Part shown: one piece after another, positions 7,820 to 15,915 of the stretch
Layout: each line of letters starts with the position of its first letter
Numbering within the stretch: position 1 is the first letter of the stretch
From: JBPCRW01 sp050996405
GTDB taxonomy: Bacteria > Acidobacteriota > Blastocatellia > Pyrinomonadales > Pyrinomonadaceae
Assembly (NCBI GenBank): GCA_050996405.1
Contig: JBPCRW010000001.1
Location: 1 to 27,459 of the forward strand
Reading direction: 5' to 3'
Length of the DNA: 27,459 nt
Notes under the pieces: model-generated
What the model was told of the DNA's origin: nothing
The model's input: the letters and a program-made list of their open reading frames with translations, nothing else
Databases searched by the model: none
Program-made: the position numbers and the translations under genes

Positions 7820-7935
7820 TTAAGACGCTTCTTCGTCGCCGTTCCGGTATCCGATCTGATACCCGCGCGCGAAATTATTTCGATAAACTTCGGCAAAATT
7901 GCCGAAACCGACATCATGATAGTAACCTTTGATGC
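7820..7935 (-). pseudogene. 3' remnant of an unknown gene cut by the IS630-type element
   Basis: On the minus strand a frame entering from the insertion-sequence boundary reads GYYHDVGFGNFAEVYRNNFA, then RGYQIGYRNGDEEAS and a TAA at 7820-7822. The Tyr/Gly/Arg-rich repetitive tail looks like protein rather than chance. No start exists on this side, and joining across the insertion element gives only about four more sense codons after an ATG, preceded by a stop, so the gene was probably already damaged. Function unknown. Confidence 0.4.
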
Positions 7936-7961
7936 TAGTGCATTGTCAATTTGATACTAAT

Positions 7962-8091
7962 ATGCGAATCAGTAGTTGAAAAATCTCGTTGTTGGAAATA
8001 AAAGAGTTAGTAGATTATATTTTTATAAACTCGCAAGTTCGGCTTTGTAAATGATTGATTTGTTCAGTCAATTTCAACTACTGATTCGCAT
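7962..8091. mobile_element. 130-bp palindromic mini-element nested in the insertion sequence
   Basis: Perfect 20-bp terminal inverted repeats are present (atgcgaatcagtagttgaaa at 7962-7981 and its complement at 8072-8091). They are flanked by TAAT at 7958-7961 and 8092-8095, a 4-bp target duplication. There is no coding capacity; it is a MITE mobilised by an absent transposase. Confidence 0.85.
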
Positions 8092-9207
8092 TAATGGATA
8101 ATGCAGGCTCAACTTCTGCCGCGCATCAACAGTCGTCATTTTCCGTTCGATTCTTGCTTTTGCCGCATTGCGCTTTTCTCCAAAGGCTTTTACTTCTCGT
8201 TTGAGTTTTTCTTTATCGCCAATTCTGCATGACAAGCATTGTCGGGCTAACACGCTTAGTTCAATTTCCGCCATATTCAACCAACTGGCATGTTTCGGCG
8301 CAGAAGTGAAATTCCAGTTTCTTTAAGTTCCCTCTGGCTTCTGGCGCTTCAAATCGCTCGTATAATGCCCCGCGAGAATGTGTTGACAAATTATCCAGCC
8401 GGGCGCGAATTTTGTCGGCGCAGGGAAAAGCCTCATCCACCAGCCATTTCATCTGTTCAGCAAAATCACGTTTAGTGTGCTGCTCGGTGATTTCAATGTG
8501 CCGCCATCCGGCAAGCGGCTGACAAAACATAAACAGGTGTGCCACGCCGTTTCTTCGATACTCATAATCAAAGCGTTCAACCTTGCCTGATGCGGCAATC
8601 AGGCAAGGGCGCGACTCCGTAATCGGTTGTTTGCTGGTTTCATCAAAACAAATAACCGGAAACTACTCGCCCATAGTCTTCTGAATATAAATCCAACACA
8701 TCTTCCATTGCGGCAACAAATTCCGCCGTCCGCGCCGATACACCATTGTTTCCAAAGCCACGACTTGAGTTTGTTTTTTTGAGTATTTGCCGAACGGTTT
8801 CCCGCGCAATCGAATTCACAAAACCAAGCTCTCGCTGCTTTGTCAGCCAGCAGAGAAAGCGTCCGCCGCGTCCGCCGCGCTCGCCGCTTCGGGTGCTTCA
8901 GAACAAGCCACGGCAATCAGATGAGATTGCTGTTTCCCGCTCAGACGCGCACCGCGCACCGCGCCTTAGTTTCTCGTGCAAACAACCCAAGCCTTGTTCG
9001 ACAAACCGCTGACGGGTTCACTAAATCGCTGGTCGAGCCGCCCGAAGTGCCGCTACAATCTCAGCATTGGTTTTGCACGCATCGGCAAGCAGCAGAATGC
9101 GAGCGCGAGTCAGCTTGCGTGAATTATGTTTGCCGCTTCAAGAGCATCTTTTCTAGCTCGGTGCGTTCGTCCTCACTTAAATCAACGTGGTATTTTTTCT
9201 GCGGCAT
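8074..9207 (-). pseudogene. IS630-family transposase, multiply frameshifted
   Basis: It starts at an ATG at 9207 with MPQKKYHVDLSEDERTELEK. The N-terminal helix-turn-helix region is recognisable only across frames: SRKLTRARILLLADACKTNA, then VRQRFVEQGLG. Catalytic DDE landmarks appear as CFDETSKQP, RARLDNLSTHSRG and LNMAEIELSVLARQCL in separate frames, with stop codons between. The end DARQKLSLHYPLMRISS is altered by the nested element; removing it restores LHYPLVSN-stop. This copy cannot make an active transposase. Confidence 0.85.
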
Positions 9208-9396
9208 AGTCTTGTCAAATCCTTTTTGATTAAACTATACCGAATCAAAGAACATCCATCAATATCAGATGGTCAATGCACTAGGCTGCATTAGTTGCTA
9301 AAATGCCTTGAGACAGTGAGAAAAACACCGCGAGGCTCTTTGCAATCGCGCCGGATAATGTCGCAAGCCATCATTACCGCTTTCGGGCAAATGAAA

Positions 9397-11448
9397 TTAA
9401 CCCTTTGCCAATTGTCTAATCTCGTCAACGCTTTGAGGATTTTCCAAAGCCGATAAATCGCCCGCGTCTTCGCCTAAATAAGCTGCCCGAATCACGCGGC
9501 GCATTACTTTGGCGTTGCGCGTTTTCGGTATCGCGGAAACGAAATAAATTTTTGAAGGCGCGAGCGGTTTGCCCATATCTCTGGCGACCGCATTTTTTAA
9601 TTCGCTTTCTAAATCGTCCGCTGCTTTCGTTTTCAAAACGCAGAAGGCAATCATTTTTGTGCCTTTTAATTCATCGGGAACGCCGATGACGGCGGCTTCC
9701 GTCACAAGCGGATGCGCGACTAAAAGGCTTTCGACTTCGGCGGGTCCGACGCGCTTTCCCGCGACTTTCAAAGTGTCGTCGCTTCTGCCTAAAATAAACC
9801 AATAACCGTCAGCATCGCGCATCGCCCAATCGCCGTGAACCCAGATGTTTTCAAAGCGCGACCAGTAGGTTTCCAAATATCTTTCGCGCTCCTGCCAGAA
9901 GCCGCGAGCCATTCCAATCCACGGTTTTTTTATCGCCAATTCGCCAACCTGATTTGCGCCGACGGATGCGCCTTTGTCGTCCAAAATCCAAGCGTCAATT
10001 CCCGGACACGGCGCGCTAAATCCGCACGGCTTTATTGGTAGCAGCGGATTGTCCATCAAAATTCCGCCCGAAATTTCCGTGCCGCCGGAATAATTTATTA
10101 TCGGAAGTTTTGAGTTGCCAACTTTCTCAAACAGCCACCACCACGGCGCGGGATTCCAAGGCTCGCCCGTCGAAGCGAAAGCGCGAAGATTAGAAAGGTC
10201 GTGCTTTTTCGGCAAATCGTCGCCGTGTGTTGCTAAAGCGCGAACGAGCGTCGGCGAAATTCCCAAAATCTCAACTTTATGTTTCGCGCAAAATTCCCAC
10301 ATTCTATCGGCGGTCGGATAATCCGGCGCGCCGTCGTAAATGCAAATGGTCGCGCCGTTTATCAACGCGCCGTAAATCAGCCAAGGTCCCATCATCCAGC
10401 CGATGTCCGTAATCCAAGAAATGCGCGTTCCCCTTCCAACGTCTGTGCCGAAAGCCATATCCTGCGCCGCCTTTACCGGAAAACTGCAATGCGTGTGCGC
10501 GATGCCTTTCGGCTTGCCGGTCGTTCCCGATGTGTAAAGAATAATCAGCGGGTCTTCGGCGGCGGTTTTCTCGATTTGCTGAAAATCAATGGGCGAGCGC
10601 ATACCGTCTTGCCACAAATCCAACCAATCTACGATTCTCTGTTTGCGGCGAACCGGACTTTCTTTTTCCCAATTTTTCCGACCTTCGCGCCGACCCGTTC
10701 CGCACATCGGAACTCTGTCCGGCTCGACATCAATAACGACCATTTCTCTCTCGATGATAAAAAATTTTTCTATTGACGGAGCTTCCGAAGCGGCTTGCGC
10801 GGCAATTCCGAACGAGTGAAAATTTTTGCCGCGACGCGGAAACTTGTCGCAGGTAATCAAGGCTTTTGCGGCAACGGCTCGTAAGCGACTGGCGATTGCT
10901 TCAACTCCGTAACCGGAAAAAACCGGAACGGCAATCGCGCCGATTCTTCCGATTGCCAACAATGCTTCTACCGTTTCAAACATCATCGGCAGATGAATCC
11001 CGATTGCATCGCCTTTTCCCAACCCGTGAAAACGCAAACCGGCGGCGACATAATTAACTTTGCGTTGAAGTTCACCGTAAGTTAATTGTTTTGATTTGCC
11101 TTCTTCGCCTTCCCAGATTATCGCGGGCTGATTTTTCATTTCGCCGGTTTGCCAACGGTCGAGACACATTTCCGTAATGTTCAAACCCGCGCCGGCGCAC
11201 CACTGCGGAAACGCCGCGCCGTCCGATAAATCGAGCAGCTTTTCGTATGGCGGATTGAATTTTATATCTAAAAATTTTAAAACCTCGGCGGTGAATTGTG
11301 CGACGTTTTCGATTGATTTCCGGTAGAGTTCATCGAAAGTTTTCGCGCCGGTTTGCCGCATAAATTCGGTTAATCGGGCTTTTTCGACCGTTTCTTCGGT
11401 CGGTTTCCAGGCGATTGGCTGGTGTTCAAAAGATGATTTTTCGGTCAT
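9397..11448 (-). CDS. AMP-forming acyl-CoA synthetase, acetyl/acetoacetyl-CoA synthetase-like
   Basis: The protein has 683 residues of the ANL superfamily and activates a short-chain carboxylate with ATP and CoA through an acyl-adenylate. Visible are the P-loop YTSGTTGKPKGIAHTH (around residue 308), STGEPWNP and YSGGTEISGG (A4/A5 region, around 425-460), VHGDWAMRDADGYWFILGRS (A7/A8), DDTLKVAGKRVGPAEVES and the adenylation lysine region PKTRNAKVMRR near residue 645. The WWW in PAPWWWLFEK and the overall length recall acetyl- and propionyl-CoA synthetases more than long-chain enzymes. An unusual charged stretch around residues 238-272 is longer than I expect for the family. It is divergently placed from the exchanger gene, with a 97-bp gap. 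Substrate identity is uncertain. Confidence 0.88.
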   Translation of the reverse strand: MTEKSSFEHQPIAWKPTEETVEKARLTEFMRQTGAKTFDELYRKSIENVAQFTAEVLKFLDIKFNPPYEKLLDLSDGAAFPQWCAGAGLNITEMCLDRWQTGEMKNQPAIIWEGEEGKSKQLTYGELQRKVNYVAAGLRFHGLGKGDAIGIHLPMMFETVEALLAIGRIGAIAVPVFSGYGVEAIASRLRAVAAKALITCDKFPRRGKNFHSFGIAAQAASEAPSIEKFFIIEREMVVIDVEPDRVPMCGTGRREGRKNWEKESPVRRKQRIVDWLDLWQDGMRSPIDFQQIEKTAAEDPLIILYTSGTTGKPKGIAHTHCSFPVKAAQDMAFGTDVGRGTRISWITDIGWMMGPWLIYGALINGATICIYDGAPDYPTADRMWEFCAKHKVEILGISPTLVRALATHGDDLPKKHDLSNLRAFASTGEPWNPAPWWWLFEKVGNSKLPIINYSGGTEISGGILMDNPLLPIKPCGFSAPCPGIDAWILDDKGASVGANQVGELAIKKPWIGMARGFWQERERYLETYWSRFENIWVHGDWAMRDADGYWFILGRSDDTLKVAGKRVGPAEVESLLVAHPLVTEAAVIGVPDELKGTKMIAFCVLKTKAADDLESELKNAVARDMGKPLAPSKIYFVSAIPKTRNAKVMRRVIRAAYLGEDAGDLSALENPQSVDEIRQLAKG

Positions 11449-11545
11449 AGTCTTATGTTATTGCGTTACGGAGAAAAATTCTATCGCACCGGTTTTGCGA
11501 GACAACAAAATACCGCCGCAATTATATTATAAACTTGAAAAGAAA

Positions 11546-12619
11546 ATGGATTTTAATAATTTATCGCTTCTGGTTTTAATCGGTTTGTTTGCCGCAAGCG
11601 CGCTGGTAATTTGGTTTGCGGGCATCAAACTTGCCGGGGAAGTCGACCGGATCGACAATCATTTCGGTTTGGGCGAGGCGCTTGGCGGCTTGATTTTGCT
11701 GGCTGTCATCACGAATTTGCCGGAAATCGCCATTACCGTCAGCGCGGCTTTGCAAAACAATCTGGAAATCGCGGTCGGAAATATTCTGGGCGGCATTGCC
11801 ATTCAAACCGTCGTGCTGGTTTTTCTCGATTTTTACGGAATCGGCAAAAAAACGACTTTGACTTCGCTCGTCAAATCGCCCGTCATTCTGATTGAGGCGA
11901 TTATGGTCGTATTTGTTTTAGCACTGGTCGTCATCGGGCGCGTTTTGCCCGCCAGCCTTGCCGTTAAAGGCATTTCGCCGGTCGGCGTATTGATTCCGAT
12001 AGCTTGGATTGCGGGTTTATATCTCGTCAAACAAGTTGATAGAGATACGAAAAAATCAGGCGACGATGCACAAAGCGACAAACCGGACAAAAAAGACGAC
12101 GCTGAAAATGACGGCAAATCGGGCGATAAAAAGCCCGACGACGCGAAACAAAAAATCTCGAAAACTTTGCTGTTTGCAGCAATTTTCGCCGTTTTAACTT
12201 TGGTTGCGGGATTCGTTATCGAGTTTGCATCCGACGCGCTCGCCAAAAAAATCGGTATTGACGGTGTGCTTTTCAGCGCGACCGTTTTAGCCGCGGCGAC
12301 CTCTCTGCCAGAAGTTTCGACCGGTTTGGCTTCGATAAATTTGAAAGATTACGAGCTTGCCGTCAGCGATATTTTCGGCGGCAACGCTTTTTTGCCGACG
12401 CTCTTTCTGGTCGCGGAAGTTTTGTCGCGCCAGGTTGTTTTCGACAAAACCAAAAATTCGGACATTTACCTGCTCGCGCTCGGCATTCTTCTGACGTTGA
12501 TTTATTTGATAGGTTTTGTCGTCCAGAGCAAAAAACAAATCGGGCGCGTCGGCTTTGATTCGCTCGCGGTTCTGATTTTGTATCTGGCTGCCCTCTGCGG
12601 TTTGTTTTTCGTTCAATAA
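11546..12619 (+). CDS. CaCA-family sodium/calcium (cation/proton) exchanger
   Basis: The 357-residue membrane protein has two homologous alpha repeats: GLILLAVITNLPEIAITVSA...AVGNILGGIAIQ (around residues 45-90) and LFSATVLAAATSLPEVSTGL...AVSDIFGGNAFLPT (around 240-290). These carry the conserved acidic residues and GN/GGN motifs that bind cations in NCX/CAX/YrbG-type exchangers. A very charged Asp/Lys-rich loop of about 40 residues lies in the middle and is probably cytoplasmic and regulatory. I chose the ATG at 11546 because the protein then begins directly with a membrane helix; an upstream in-frame ATG at 11495 would add a polar leader without a good ribosome site. The ion transported is not determined. 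Confidence 0.88.
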   Translation: MDFNNLSLLVLIGLFAASALVIWFAGIKLAGEVDRIDNHFGLGEALGGLILLAVITNLPEIAITVSAALQNNLEIAVGNILGGIAIQTVVLVFLDFYGIGKKTTLTSLVKSPVILIEAIMVVFVLALVVIGRVLPASLAVKGISPVGVLIPIAWIAGLYLVKQVDRDTKKSGDDAQSDKPDKKDDAENDGKSGDKKPDDAKQKISKTLLFAAIFAVLTLVAGFVIEFASDALAKKIGIDGVLFSATVLAAATSLPEVSTGLASINLKDYELAVSDIFGGNAFLPTLFLVAEVLSRQVVFDKTKNSDIYLLALGILLTLIYLIGFVVQSKKQIGRVGFDSLAVLILYLAALCGLFFVQ

Positions 12620-12694
12620 ATCGGCAGGATTAGGATAAAATCGAAAAGTACTTTGTGTTCATTTGCAGTAATCTACAATCAATTTTAAAAGTTT

Positions 12695-13483
12695 ATGAGC
12701 GAAAAACCGGTCGAAACAAAACTTCCCGCAAATCTTTTTCAAGGCAAAACCGCAGTCGTTACCGGCTCAAGTCGCGGCGTTGGTCGCGCCACAGCTTTGA
12801 GATTGGCGGAAGCGGGCGCAAATGTCGTCATCAATTATTTATCGAGAGAAGAAGACGCGAACGAAGTTGCAGGTTTGTGCGAAGGACTCGGAGTTAACGC
12901 AATCGTCGTGCAGGGCGACGTTTCAGAATGGCAAGCGGCGCGAAATATCGCTCGAAGAACAATCGAAAAATTCGGATGTATTGATTTGCTCGTCTGTAAC
13001 GCCGGAATTTGGGAAGGCGCGCCGATTGAAGAAATGTCCGAAGAAGTTTGGAACAAAGTTTTGAACACGAATCTGAAGGCGGCGTGGGCGATGACAAAGG
13101 CTTGCGTTCCGGCGATGAAAAAACAGGAACGCGGCGCAATTGTCCTTGTTTCTTCAACCGCCGGACAGTGCGGCGAAGCCAATTTTTCAAATTACGCCGC
13201 GTCAAAAGGCGGGCAAATTTCTTTTACCAAAGCTCTCGCGTCGGAACTCTGCCCGAAAATTCGCGTCAATGCGGTCGCGCCCGGCTGGATTGAAACGGCG
13301 ATGTCGCGCCCCGTTTTTGAAGATGAAAATTATAAACAAAGCGTTCTAAAATCCATTCCGTTAAACCGAATGGCGACAACCGACGACGTTGCGCTTTCGA
13401 TTTGTTTTCTCCTGTCGGATTGGTCGCGCCACATCACGGGCGAAATCTTAAACATCAACGGCGGCTCGGTTTTATGCGGGTGA
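12695..13483 (+). CDS. Short-chain dehydrogenase/reductase, FabG-like (paralogue 1)
   Basis: This is a 262-residue classical SDR. The NADP(H) loop TGSSRGVGRA lies around residues 26-35, NAGIWEG around 105, the catalytic Ser in VSSTAG near 150, and YAASKGG supplies the Tyr-Lys pair near 165. The end ILNINGGSVLCG is typical of 3-oxoacyl-ACP reductase-like SDRs. A close paralogue in the same orientation lies at 17057-17848, and identity continues past the stop codon into the noncoding tail (tgaataaaa then gcaaaact). The pair brackets the metY-metX module. No fatty-acid genes are near, so FabG activity is only one possibility. Confidence 0.9.
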   Translation: MSEKPVETKLPANLFQGKTAVVTGSSRGVGRATALRLAEAGANVVINYLSREEDANEVAGLCEGLGVNAIVVQGDVSEWQAARNIARRTIEKFGCIDLLVCNAGIWEGAPIEEMSEEVWNKVLNTNLKAAWAMTKACVPAMKKQERGAIVLVSSTAGQCGEANFSNYAASKGGQISFTKALASELCPKIRVNAVAPGWIETAMSRPVFEDENYKQSVLKSIPLNRMATTDDVALSICFLLSDWSRHITGEILNINGGSVLCG

Positions 13484-13556
13484 ATAAAATGCAAAACTCA
13501 AAGTGCAAAATACAAAATAAAAGTCAGTTTTATAATTTTGCAGTTGAAAAAAGTTG

Positions 13557-13585
13557 TTGATAAACTTCGTTTAACTGTGTAGAAT
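13557..13585 (+). promoter_or_regulatory. Sigma70-type promoter of the small membrane protein gene
   Basis: TTGATA (13557-13562) and TAGAAT (13580-13585) are separated by 17 bases and lie 39 bases before the ATG at 13625. Confidence 0.6.
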
Positions 13586-13624
13586 TGTAGTCGCCTTACT
13601 GATTCTTTTGGGAAAAGTTAAGCA

Positions 13625-14161
13625 ATGAAAAAAACAAAAATCGAACAACGAATAGAAAATGCCGTTAATGCTTTTTTCGATGATGGAAATCTAACCGAAA
13701 ATAATTCTCTCGTTTATTCAAACGACGTGAGTTTATTGCAGAGCGATACGTTGAAAGTTTTTACGGAGAAGGCAGATGTTTTCGTAAAATTTTTGAAACA
13801 AGTTTTTCTTTTCTTTCCTGGAACATTTGTTTTATTTAATCTAAGTCTGTTTTTTACGACCGTCACGCTGAATCCTGCAACCGCGCAATGGGCTTATCCT
13901 AATAGGCTTGTGTTCGCTCTGCTTACAAGCGCGTTTATGACGATGTTCGGTTTAGGCAATATTAAAAACATTAAACATTTAATCATTCCCGCCTCCGTCG
14001 TTCTTTTTGCTTTTATTTCAGGCGTTATTATTTCGTGTTCGTCAAACTCGCTAAAAATTCTCGACAATTATGCGATTTACTTATTTCCGTTAGCCCTAAT
14101 CATACCTTTTCTGGCAAAAAGCTGGGTTGATAAAACGGATAAAAATTTCGACGGCGTTTGA
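13625..14161 (+). CDS. Hypothetical membrane protein, three to four transmembrane segments
   Basis: I do not recognise this 178-residue protein. The first 55 residues are polar and acidic (QRIENAVNAFFDDGNLTENN), followed by hydrophobic segments at roughly 63-82 (FLFFPGTFVLFNLSLFFTTV), 93-108, 116-136 and 144-162, then a short charged tail. That is a cytoplasmic head on a small membrane bundle. A promoter stands 39 bases upstream. The gene is more AT-rich and uses codons less like its neighbours, hinting at lower expression or transfer. No partner gene is coupled to it; the next gene has its own riboswitch-controlled leader. Confidence 0.7.
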   Translation: MKKTKIEQRIENAVNAFFDDGNLTENNSLVYSNDVSLLQSDTLKVFTEKADVFVKFLKQVFLFFPGTFVLFNLSLFFTTVTLNPATAQWAYPNRLVFALLTSAFMTMFGLGNIKNIKHLIIPASVVLFAFISGVIISCSSNSLKILDNYAIYLFPLALIIPFLAKSWVDKTDKNFDGV

Positions 14162-14260
14162 CAAGATTTAAAAATTTGTTTAGCTTAAAACTTACTTAAC
14201 CGAAATGAGCAAACAAAATTTGCAGATTAATTTGAATTGTTGTCGCGTCTCGTAATGCGG

Positions 14261-14299
14261 CACGCTTCAAATTGTTAAGTTTGAAAACTGAAAAGCGTG
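14261..14299 (+). promoter_or_regulatory. Hairpin upstream of the riboswitch that competes with its P1 stem
   Basis: cacgctt (14261-14267) is the exact complement of aagcgtg (14293-14299), with an inner pair tcaaa/tttga. The right arm is also the 5' strand of the aptamer P1 stem, so the two folds exclude each other. Confidence 0.5.
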
Positions 14300-14346
14300 G
14301 CGATTTAAGGAAACTTGCTCCACGAAAAAAACTGCTAAAGACTCGC
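14294..14346 (+). promoter_or_regulatory. SAM-II/SAM-V-type riboswitch aptamer
   Basis: P1 is formed by cgtgg (14296-14300) and ccacg (14320-14324). The loop holds GATTTAA (14302-14308) and CTTGC (14314-14318), and the 3' pseudoknot strand has GCTAAAGAC (14334-14342). This order and these conserved blocks match the SAM-II clan, known upstream of metA/metX/metY-type genes, and the element lies directly before metY. The SAM-II versus SAM-V assignment is open. Confidence 0.82.
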
Positions 14347-14401
14347 GGCGATAAGCCGATGCAAACGAAAGATTTTAAAACCTTTGTGCGATTCTTTAGC
14401 A
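14333..14401 (+). promoter_or_regulatory. Antiterminator pairing linking aptamer and terminator
   Basis: tgctaaagactcgc (14333-14346) pairs with gcgattctttagca (14388-14401) at 13 of 14 positions. The left strand is the conserved aptamer 3' strand, and the right strand covers the terminator loop plus both stem edges. SAM binding would therefore free the terminator to form. Confidence 0.7.
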
Positions 14402-14419
14402 CGAAGGTTTTTTGTTTTT
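14379..14419 (+). terminator. Intrinsic terminator of the metY riboswitch
   Basis: aacctttgtgc (14379-14389) pairs with gcacgaaggtt (14399-14409), including one G-T pair, around a 9-base loop. A T-rich run to 14419 follows, and the metY ribosome site lies about 40 bases further on. Confidence 0.85.
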
Positions 14420-14456
14420 GAAATAAAAGTTGCCGAAAAACACATTTAATAAGTTC

Positions 14457-14461
14457 GGAGG
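14457..14461 (+). promoter_or_regulatory. metY ribosome binding site
   Basis: GGAGG lies five bases before the ATG at 14467. It is outside the terminator, so control appears transcriptional rather than by masking this site. Confidence 0.75.
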
Positions 14462-14466
14462 AATTT

Positions 14467-15822
14467 ATGTCGGAAGAAAACAAAAATTATCATTTCAATA
14501 CATTAGCAATTCACGGCGGGCAAACTCCCGATTCGGCGACAAAAGCGCGTGCCGTGCCGATTTATCAAACGACCAGCTACACTTTTGACGATGCCGATCA
14601 TGCCGCGCGGCTCTTCGCTTTGCAGGAATTCGGCAACATTTACACGCGCCTGATGAACCCGACGACGGATGTTTTCGAGCAGAGAATTGCCGCGCTCGAA
14701 GGTGGAGTCGCCGCGCTTGCCGCAGCAAGCGGTCAAGCTGCCGAAACGCTGGTAATTTTAACTCTGGCGCAGAGCGGCGACGAAATTGTTTCGACAACTT
14801 CGCTCTACGGCGGAACTTACAATCTTTTTCATTACACCTTGCCGAAACTCGGAATCAACGTCAAATTTGCAGACGGCGCGGATTACGAAAAAATCGAATC
14901 GTTAATCAACGAAAAAACGCGGGCGATTTACACGGAAACAGTCGGCAATCCGAAACTCGATGTGATAGATATTGAAAAGCTCGCGGACATCGCGCACCGC
15001 AACGGCTTGCCGCTCGTGATTGACAACACGACACCAAGCCCCGCGCTCGTCAGACCGATTGAACACGGTGCGGATATTGTCGTTCATTCCGCCACGAAAT
15101 TTATCGGCGGTCACGGCACGACCATCGGCGGCGTGATTGTTGACGCTGGAAAATTCGATTGGATGGCGAGCGGACGGTTTGCCGATTTCGTTGAACCCGA
15201 CCCAAGTTATCACGGCGTTTCGTTCACCGAAGCCTTTGGAAATCTGGCGTTTATCATCAAGGCGCGTGTGCAGGGATTGCGCGATACGGGCGCGGCTTTG
15301 TCGCCGTTTTCGTCATTTTTATTTTTGCAAGGAACGGAAACTTTGCATCTGCGGATGGAGCGTCATTCGGAGAACGCTTTGGAAGTTGCGAAATTTTTGC
15401 AGAATCACGAACTCGTCGAATGGGTCAATTATCCGGCTTTGGAATCGAGCAAGTATTACGATTTAGCGAAAAAATATCTGCCGGACGGCGCAGGCGCGAT
15501 TGTCACTTTCGGCATCAAAGGCGGTTACGAAGCCGGTAAAAAATTTATCAATTCGGTCAAACTTTTCAGCCTTTTGGCGAACATCGGCGACGCGAAGTCC
15601 TTGGTTATTCATCCGGCTTCGACGACGCATTCGCAGTTGACCGAAGAAGAACAAGCGTCAACCGGCACAACGCCCGATTTGATTCGGCTGTCGGTCGGCA
15701 TCGAAGACATCCGCGATATTCTGGCGGATTTGGACGACGCGCTGCGCGGCAAAAGTCGGGATTTAAAAGAGGAAAACGAGACGGATATTTCGCAAGCGGC
15801 GGCTGGCGCGGGCGGAGTTTAA
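14467..15822 (+). CDS. metY: O-acetylhomoserine sulfhydrylase (aminocarboxypropyltransferase)
   Basis: The 451-residue PLP enzyme of the Cys/Met metabolism family makes homocysteine from O-acetylhomoserine and sulfide. The N-terminal block TLAIHGGQTPD and PIYQTTSYTFDD are family hallmarks. TRLMNPTTDVFEQRIAALEG and ASGQAAETLVIL come next, and the PLP lysine lies in VHSATKFIGGHGTTIGG, about residue 207. The length of about 430-450 fits MetY rather than the shorter MetB/MetZ (about 390). The last 25 or so residues (from KSRDLKEEN) are low-complexity and poorly conserved. The gene sits downstream of a SAM-type riboswitch and ahead of metX, consistent with direct sulfhydrylation under SAM feedback. 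Confidence 0.95.
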   Translation: MSEENKNYHFNTLAIHGGQTPDSATKARAVPIYQTTSYTFDDADHAARLFALQEFGNIYTRLMNPTTDVFEQRIAALEGGVAALAAASGQAAETLVILTLAQSGDEIVSTTSLYGGTYNLFHYTLPKLGINVKFADGADYEKIESLINEKTRAIYTETVGNPKLDVIDIEKLADIAHRNGLPLVIDNTTPSPALVRPIEHGADIVVHSATKFIGGHGTTIGGVIVDAGKFDWMASGRFADFVEPDPSYHGVSFTEAFGNLAFIIKARVQGLRDTGAALSPFSSFLFLQGTETLHLRMERHSENALEVAKFLQNHELVEWVNYPALESSKYYDLAKKYLPDGAGAIVTFGIKGGYEAGKKFINSVKLFSLLANIGDAKSLVIHPASTTHSQLTEEEQASTGTTPDLIRLSVGIEDIRDILADLDDALRGKSRDLKEENETDISQAAAGAGGV

Positions 15823-15834
15823 GTTTGGGAACAA

Positions 15835-15883
15835 GAGGAAAACCGAGCGGACATTTCCTGTCTTCAATCCGCCGGTTTTTCTC
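15835..15883 (+). terminator. Terminator-like hairpin between metY and metX
   Basis: gaggaaaaccg (15835-15845) and gcgga (15847-15851) pair with tccgc (15868-15872) and cggtttttctc (15873-15883), with one bulged base and a T run in the right arm. It may attenuate metX relative to metY. Confidence 0.6.
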
Positions 15884-15915
15884 CTTTCCCGAAGCGATTT
15901 CACGGTTAATTTTGT

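Larger units (their letters stand above)
7938..9281 (-). mobile_element. IS630-family insertion sequence, decayed
   Basis: The terminal inverted repeats begin GTGCATTG (7938-7945) and end CAATGCAC (9274-9281). They continue inward with imperfect identity and are flanked by TA on both sides (7936-7937 and 9282-9283), the duplication expected of IS630/Tc1-type transposition. Total length is 1,344 bp. Removing the nested element at 7962-8091 and its 4-bp duplication leaves 1,210 bp, a normal IS630 size. Confidence 0.85.

Noticed and set aside
12695..13483. SDR genes as homoserine dehydrogenase, completing the aspartate pathway
   Set aside because: Homoserine dehydrogenase has a different fold and motifs; these are classical Ser-Tyr-Lys SDRs.
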